NCBI RefSeq assembly: GCF_963675165.1
Contig: NC_087390.1
Coordinates: forward strand, 475,001-539,000
Source: Halichondria panicea
Lineage: Eukaryota; Porifera; Demospongiae; Suberitida; Halichondriidae
DNA: 64,000 nucleotides
Direction of reading: 5' to 3'
The position numbers and the translations under genes are program-made. Below, one piece after another: positions 58,301-64,000 of the stretch (positions are counted from its first letter, which is position 1; each line of letters starts with the position of its first letter). The notes under the pieces are model-generated. The model was not told the origin of the DNA and did no database searches. It saw only the letters and a list, made by a program, of their open reading frames with translations.

Positions 58301-61300
58301 CCAATGTCCTCCTCAAAGTTGCCCATGAAGATCATCACATTCAGTCGTGCTTGTAACCTCTCCACTCTGTATAACTGCACAATGAGGGAATAGGATAAGT
58401 AACTACCAAGGGCCGTCATGAAAATGAAAATTAATGGCCTGCTGCAAATATGTGATTTGAGCATATCATCTGAAAGAGCTAGCTTTCAAAAAAATAAAAT
58501 CGTTGGAATTTGACCATTGAACTCTATTTAAAGAGATAACTCTAGTAATTTCAAAATGCAGCCTATACGTAGCTACCCATCACCTACAGCAAGCTAAAGT
58601 CTATTTGTGTTGAGTTTGACCTTCATAAAGTTGTCATAACTTTTTCATACTTTACTGAAATTCAAAGTTTCATATACCATTGGATTCCTTGTTAAAAAGC
58701 GCTTCTATCTATACGCTGTAGTTAAAAGTTAGCATTTTCCATGTAGAAGTCCCAGGCATACTTGTCCACCACATAAAGCATAAATGAAGCCATAATTGAC
58801 CACATAACTTCCGGGGCCAAACTCAATGCAAATAGACTTAAGATTGCTTCTCTCACCTCAAACACGAACCGGTCATTGTCTGGCAGGGTCTTCGGGTCTT
58901 TCTTGTCTTTCTGGAACTGACCAAACTTCTTAACCTCGTCTTCGTTGGGAGTCACTTTGTTTAGGATCTCCACCAAATCCACTGGCAGACGTTCCAAGTC
59001 CATCCTGGGGGAGGGGCCAACAAGAACATCAAAGGGTGGGTGTGGTGTGTATAATTATAATCAGTCACGCACAGTAGTAAACAAAATAACAACGCATGTA
59101 CAGTACTTGTATATCAGAGGAGGTACGACAGGCGTGGTGCAGCTCAAGCAATTAGCCTTTGATTGAATAATAATTATCCTCCCACGTCGTATGTTTTTGC
59201 TGAGAGTAATCAGAGGCTAATTACTTGAGCTGCACCGCGCCTGTCGGACCTCCTCTGCTTGTGTATCAATTGTAAACTCCACATTAATTTGTTTTCAGAT
59301 CCCCTGCTACTGTAGCTAACCATACTTACTGTGTGATGACATCTTTGAGCTCCTCTGAAGAACACGTAATCTTCCTCCGTGCAATGGCAACGTTCTGAGA
59401 TCTGTTGGTGTCCAGTAGCCCTTCCTTCTGCACCGTCTTCTTGCGGGGGGTGGGCTTTGGCTTGACTCCCTCTCCGTCAGGCTCATTATTAGCGGGTGTG
59501 TTCAGCTTGAAGGTCTCCTCAAACTCTGAGTGAGAGAAAAAAACCAATTGAACAGTAGAGCTATGTGATACCGATCTTGGAGTTTCGGTCTCCATTGTTT
59601 TCGAAAAATAAACAAAGTACTGGATCGCTCGATAGTTATAAACAAGTACATACTGCAATACGTGAAGACATATATGAAATATTAAAAGACGTACAAATGA
59701 CAAAATTTTCACACTCTAATCACATGACCACCCCTCACCGGTAAAATCAATCAGTTTGATGATTTTCTCATCGTCCATTTCAGTAAAGACAGTGCCTGCG
59801 ATCTGGGTAGCTGGGATACTGGACCAGTTGAGTAGGGGCAGTTGATACTTGATCTCAATCTTCCTCTTACCCCCGCGGACTGGGGACAGCGGGAGAGAGA
59901 GGGACAAGTACATACAGTGTGAAGTATAAGCTCTACAGCTACATGTATAACTATATGTACGATGAGTACAGTAGGATTCTGATAACTGAACAAATTCTGA
60001 GCTGAAACTTAAGATACAGCTAGTAACTTAATTAGACAATAAAAATTTCTTCTTCAGAAAAAAGTTGGCTCCTTCAAAAAGCAACTGATAATGATAAGTG
60101 TTGACTTACTTCCGAATTTTCCTCCCAGGGGTGGAAGTGGTGGTGCTCCCGGCCCCCCTGGTGGAGGGGGTGGTGGGGGGGGGCACCCGGCAGTCCAGGA
60201 GGGGGTGGGGCACCTCCGGGGAGTGGGGGAGGAGGGGGTGCTCCAGGAGGGGGAGGGGCATCTGACGAAGGCTGTGGAAGAAAATAACATACATGATTAT
60301 AACAATTTACTGCATTTGTACAAAACCAACCATACATCTGTCTAATTTCATATTTATATATGTGCTACAGTGTGTACATGCATGACCTACAGATGCTTCA
60401 ACAGTCAACGTACAGGTAATGTTCCAGTTTGTGCCTCCTTGACAGTTTTGTTCAAATCTGATAACTTCTTCTCCAGGTCAGCTAGGAGGGAGAGGGCAAT
60501 GGAGAAAAGTAGTCAACAAGATGATTTATATATGCAGAATCTCAGAGCAAGTATTTTTTTGTTGGTCTGTTCTCTCAATCTTATAAAAGATCATCTAGAG
60601 TTCTCAAACCCATAAAGTATTTATACTAGCTAGACATGATTCTCACCAATTCTCTTGAGTGACTGGAACTCTGCAGCCTCATGTTTCTCTTGGAGCTAAC
60701 GAGACAATGTGGGCGTGTCATCATACATGTACATACAAGGGTGTAATAAACACAGTCGCATAGCCTCAGGGCATGATTTGGTAAGGGGTCATCATAATAT
60801 AAAACACACGTAGCATGATCATCCTCGTATGTATTGATGTAACTACAGCTACACTGTACACAATAAACATGAAATGCACAATTGCTTTAACTCGTGTTAT
60901 GAGCACTCAAAGTTTGATAGTAAACAGCCCCATTTAGGAAAATCACAACTTTAGGTGATAAATTATAATAATAGTTTATTCTTCGCGAAAACAACATTTT
61001 CATTCTGAAAGCAGTCCCTGATCTAAACACATCATTAGATAGTATTTAAAGGGGCTACAAACGCATCTTTTTATTTTGAAAATGGTTACTCTACTGTTTT
61101 CTCTCCCATACACACATTGCATGCACTGTCTGCCATTCTTAGTATCCTAACATCGACACCATATACTGTACATACCTCCGCCATTTGAGACTTGGTTTGT
61201 TCCACAGAGGACAGAGCGTCCGCCTTTGTCTTTGAATCCTCTATCAGACTCTCCACGTGGAAGAAGTTTCCCTGATAGGCTGAGATCTGCGAGAGGAGAT

Positions 61301-61913
61301 TCGGAGCTACCGACGATGAGGACTTGAGTCTCTGTGTGTGTGTGTGGGAGTGTGTGTAGGTGAGTGTGGGCGTGTGGGTGAGTGTGGGCGTGTGTGTGTG
61401 TGTGCATGGGGAGGGGGGCATAATAATAGCAATAACAGAGAAAAAGAAAATGCTTACGAGGGTAAGTCATACATGCACACAAACTATACATATCGACTAC
61501 TAAAGAAGATGTGTGGTTAAACACACTATGACGCAGCGTAGCTACTAGTTAGAGCTCAAAGCCTGTCATAAAATTGAGTACACAACCAGAAAATGGACGT
61601 ATGTAAACAGCAGCAGACCTCACCTCAATAAAGTCGTCAAGTCCGAGCAGAGTGAACTCGTGTTGCAGGTGCACCCTGAAGTTCATGTCCTCAGCAGAAT
61701 GCACAAACACGTTGATGAAGGTCATACAAGCCACTTGGAATTCAGCACTTGCTGTGGGCTCCATGAAATAATGGACTAGCTTCTCAAACCGATACTGTTT
61801 GTTGTTTTCCTTCTTGAAGTTGTCCACTGATTCCATTATCTTGATGTGACCACCCTTTACCAGACACACGGCTGCTAGGAGCTCAATCACAGCTATAGCA
61901 GTCCTGTGTGTGT
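55328..61913 (-). CDS. FMNL: Formin-like protein (FMNL type), N-terminal exons missing
   Basis: Seventeen exons on minus: 61624-61913, 61176-61331, 60647-60695, 60414-60481, 60110-60271, 59739-59879, 59330-59525, 58857-59004, 58288-58374, 57972-58040, 57575-57655, 57085-57217, 56709-56872, 56510-56611, 56067-56111, 55766-55829, 55328-55512; about 713 residues. Order: FH3/dimerisation part ([34 protein letters not shown]), coiled coil, Pro-rich FH1, FH2 ([71 protein letters not shown]), DAD-like YDGAIEEII, then a basic tail. Formins nucleate and elongate actin; FMNLs are Rac/Cdc42-regulated. The GTPase-binding exons are absent: upstream sequence is duplicated formin and PPIG pieces. In FH1 exon 5 a C9 run (about 60175-60183) leaves the exon 162 nt where 163 is needed to reach the phase of exon 6: a frameshift or a homopolymer error. 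Confidence 0.88.
57264..57450. repeat. MITE-like element in formin intron
   Basis: Left caccgtataacgcggagctt, right aaaatttcgcgccatacagta, imperfect inverted ends; inner text tgcttttagaggccattcca shared with 3645-3850. Confidence 0.65.
58455..58720. repeat. Degenerate copy of the 345-bp repeat in formin intron 8
   Basis: Contains ctgaaagagctagctttcaa, aaatcgttggaatttgacca and ctctatttaaagagataact, as in PPIG intron 4 (13665-13745). Confidence 0.6.
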
Positions 61914-62027
61914 GTGTGTGTGTGTGGAGGGGATGGTGTGTGTGGGCAGTGTGCGTGTCGAGGGGGTGGGTGTGTGAGTAGGTGTGTGTGTGTGTGTGGG
62001 GAGGGGGTGTTTTCATAACTAATTTGT

Positions 62028-62622
62028 GATAAGGAAGTGTCATCCACGCAAGGTAATACACACAGTTGCTATAATGGAGGAATGAGAGTTCACCATTCAA
62101 ACTGTACTGTATACCACACCCACACACTGTACATGACTGTACTTAGAAACACTAAAATACAAATACATACGGGAAAGAGGAACCAACATTTGACAAAGGT
62201 TTGAAACAATTTCTTTGGACAATGTATAAACAAAGGTGAACATGTTGTTTGTAGGTAATCAGTAGCCCTCATCTCCCCTCAAGCATATCAAACAGGAAAC
62301 CACCACAGACCACTAAAGGTGATTGATGGTATCAGCAATAGTTGTAGGGTCAACTGCTGGTTACCTAGGGCAGTATACTAGACTGATCTCATGATATGCC
62401 AACATCTATCCTACATGTCAATGCACAACACTCGTTATTATAATTATAGTAAGAAAGTTACTCTGAAGTTTGTGACGAATCTGTGCAGAACGGGGAAGAT
62501 GGAGTTGGGTTGACTCAGTTTAGCATTTTCTCCAAAGTATTGCACAACTTCTCCGAACGCCTCCTACAAAATGAGGTTTACATGTGGTGTGATCGATAAG
62601 CAATTGGTAATTACATGTACGT
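62028..62622 (-). pseudogene. FMNL: Displaced duplicate of a formin 3' segment (exon 14 copy at 62462-62563)
   Basis: Matches 55960-56673 nearly base for base but lacks about 100 bp holding exon 15 (56026-56127). The copied FH2 exon ([13 protein letters not shown] ... [10 protein letters not shown]) is intact with both splice sites, yet lies 5' of the formin, outside its normal order. It ends in unrelated sequence at about 62622. Confidence 0.88.
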
Positions 62623-63093
62623 ACTCAACATTGATGATACCATTTGAAAGGTCTCTTTTTAAGCTGTCAAAAACCCCCAAAATAGTTGAAATTGAATGCA
62701 CGTTATGGCAGCTGAAAGAGTCCTCAAACCATTGATTAAACGGAGGGGGGATGAAGTTGGTATGTAATAGACGGACTATAATTATAACACGAGTGTAGGG
62801 TCCAATTTGTCTGACAAAAGCGTGGGCTATAATTAGGGTATACGTTGGTATAAATGTTCGCGGTAGATGCTTGATCAGCGAAAACCATGAACATTTATAC
62901 CCTCGAAATATCCCCGCTATACGGTAGCTAGGGAAATACTGAATGGAAGGAACTACCTACAGACAACACTGATAGTACACTCATAGGGAGGTAATAAACC
63001 CTCCACTGATATAGCTAGTGCAGCACTATTAGCATGCAGTGGATGAGATGGTGGTCTCACACACACACAGCTATTATCCGCCCACTCTCTCAC
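62623..63093. repeat. Repeat-filled spacer with MITE-like hairpin (62837-62926)
   Basis: 62625-62760 is another partial copy of the 345-bp repeat. 62837-62926 pairs tataaatgttcgcggtagat with the inverted aaaaccatgaacatttatac and ends ccccgctatacggta, as in the 262-463 element. No gene seen. Confidence 0.65.
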
Positions 63094-63806
63094 ATGAAGA
63101 ACTGAGATCCGTTGGTGATTGGTCCCTTGTTGGCCATTGAGAGGAGGAATGGTTTCTCGTGTTTGTGCTGGAACACCTCATCCTTGAACATGCCACCATA
63201 GATGGACTCCCCACCCATTCCACCACCTGTGTGGGGTGTGGGGGGTGGGTATGTGTGTGTGAGGTGTGTGGAGAGGTGTGAAACACAAAGATTGTCCAAT
63301 TGTCTTCGGGGAAACTAGTGAAGATGTGCAGTACCCTTGTGTGTACACGTAATTAACTTGCGACTAAAAGATATTTAAGCATCGTATTTTTTCACACTTA
63401 GGTACAGAATTGTATCACAAATGACATGATACAATGTCCATACTGACCGCAGCTGAAGTCTCCTCCTTGTACAATGAAGCCCTTCACTATACGGTATGGG
63501 TGTGCCCTTGTAGTGTAATGGCTTGAACGTGCTCTTGCCCCTCCCCCCTCTCACCCGTACACAGACACCGGAAGTTCTCCGTTCTCTTGGGAACCACATT
63601 ACTATATAACTCAAACACAACCCGCCCAGCTGAACAAGAGAGGAAGAAATACTTTTTACGACAGTCTACATTAATACAGCATATTAAAATGTCTACTAGA
63701 TCTAGTACAGCTTGATTATACAGCCAAACCAACACATCCATAACTTACTTGCCACTCCATTGATAGCTATGTCAAAGAAACATCGTGGAAGAGGAGCAGG
63801 CATCAT
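63094..63806 (-). pseudogene. PPIG: Copy of PPIG exons 1-3, frameshifted
   Basis: Exons 63749-63806 (58 nt, intact), 63448-63629 (182 nt, 1 shorter than the 183 of PPIG exon 2) and 63094-63226 (133 nt, intact). Exon 2 has a 2-nt loss (cggtatggg for cggtggatggg) and a 1-nt gain in a C run, so the cyclophilin frame is lost after ERGEG. In exon 3 GDGTGGES has become GGGMGGES. No exon 4 follows; homology ends about 62930. On the other side similarity to the PPIG upstream region (15247-15460) continues to the window edge. Confidence 0.9.
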
Positions 63807-64000
63807 GAAATTAGGCTATCTTCATGCATGGAGGGTGTATCTTTTACCACATGGCAGTAGTTGGGCGTTGCTGTTGGATTGGACTGATACGCCCATCTAG
63901 CCAATAATTGTGATCTTACCAATGTTTCATTAATGATCTTTACCCTAATAAAGTATCAGATTTAGTACACAATGCATTTTCACAACAATTAACACTAGAC

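Noticed and set aside
1-64000. tRNA or rRNA genes
   Set aside because: I noticed no cloverleaf with A/B boxes or rRNA core sequence by eye; a covariance-model scan would be needed to exclude one.

Overview
The window reads as a compact, AT-rich animal genome, most likely a sponge. Genes are split into many short exons with small GT-AG introns, and the families are metazoan: formin, SR-cyclophilin, EAF, DHRS7 and death-fold/NACHT/LRR receptors. The sponge call is an inference from gene content, intron size and the type of dispersed repeats; no species marker is visible. I rebuilt the multi-exon genes by joining exons across GT/AG sites and checking that phase carries through, because single ORFs show only parts of them.

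Layout. 1-6816: three tandem + strand DHRS7-like short-chain dehydrogenases; the first is cut by the window edge and the third has lost the catalytic Tyr. 7125-9063: a two-exon gene for a membrane-anchored protein with a CARD-like domain and helical repeats. 9870-11314 (-): a five-exon BolA-family gene. 11641-15246 (-): a nine-exon SR-cyclophilin (PPIG-like). 15521-17249: a DNA element with 31-bp inverted ends and a 5-bp target duplication, carrying a 284-residue ORF. 17356-18335 (+): the first exons of EAF.

19140-55030 is a segmental-duplication array. Each unit carries the last exons of a CPVL-like serine carboxypeptidase (+, decayed), then an NLR gene (-). In units 1 and 2 a copy of EAF promoter plus exon 1 (+) lies head-to-head with the NLR. 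The three NLR genes (23026-26642, 38878-45560, 49987-54806) all have intact reading frames when spliced (918, 1490 and 1336 codons). Each encodes two or three hydrophobic segments, a 2A-like ribosome-skipping motif (SGDVEANPGP) at residue 174/175, a death domain, Pro/Thr-rich linker exon(s), a NACHT NTPase and leucine-rich repeats. NLR2 has an extra death-fold exon and extra linkers; NLR1 has lost most of its LRR. If the 2A works, each mRNA yields a 174-residue membrane peptide and a separate death-NACHT-LRR receptor. This is the most notable system in the window.

27000-35760 is a repeat island with an orphan methylmalonyl-CoA mutase exon, a 1.2-kb foldback element with TA target duplication, a long perfect palindrome and at least four copies of one dispersed repeat. 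55328-61913 (-) is a formin (FMNL-like) lacking its N-terminal exons. Upstream of it lie a broken copy of one of its own exons (62028-62622) and a broken copy of the first three PPIG exons (63094-63806), so both window ends share the same PPIG segment.
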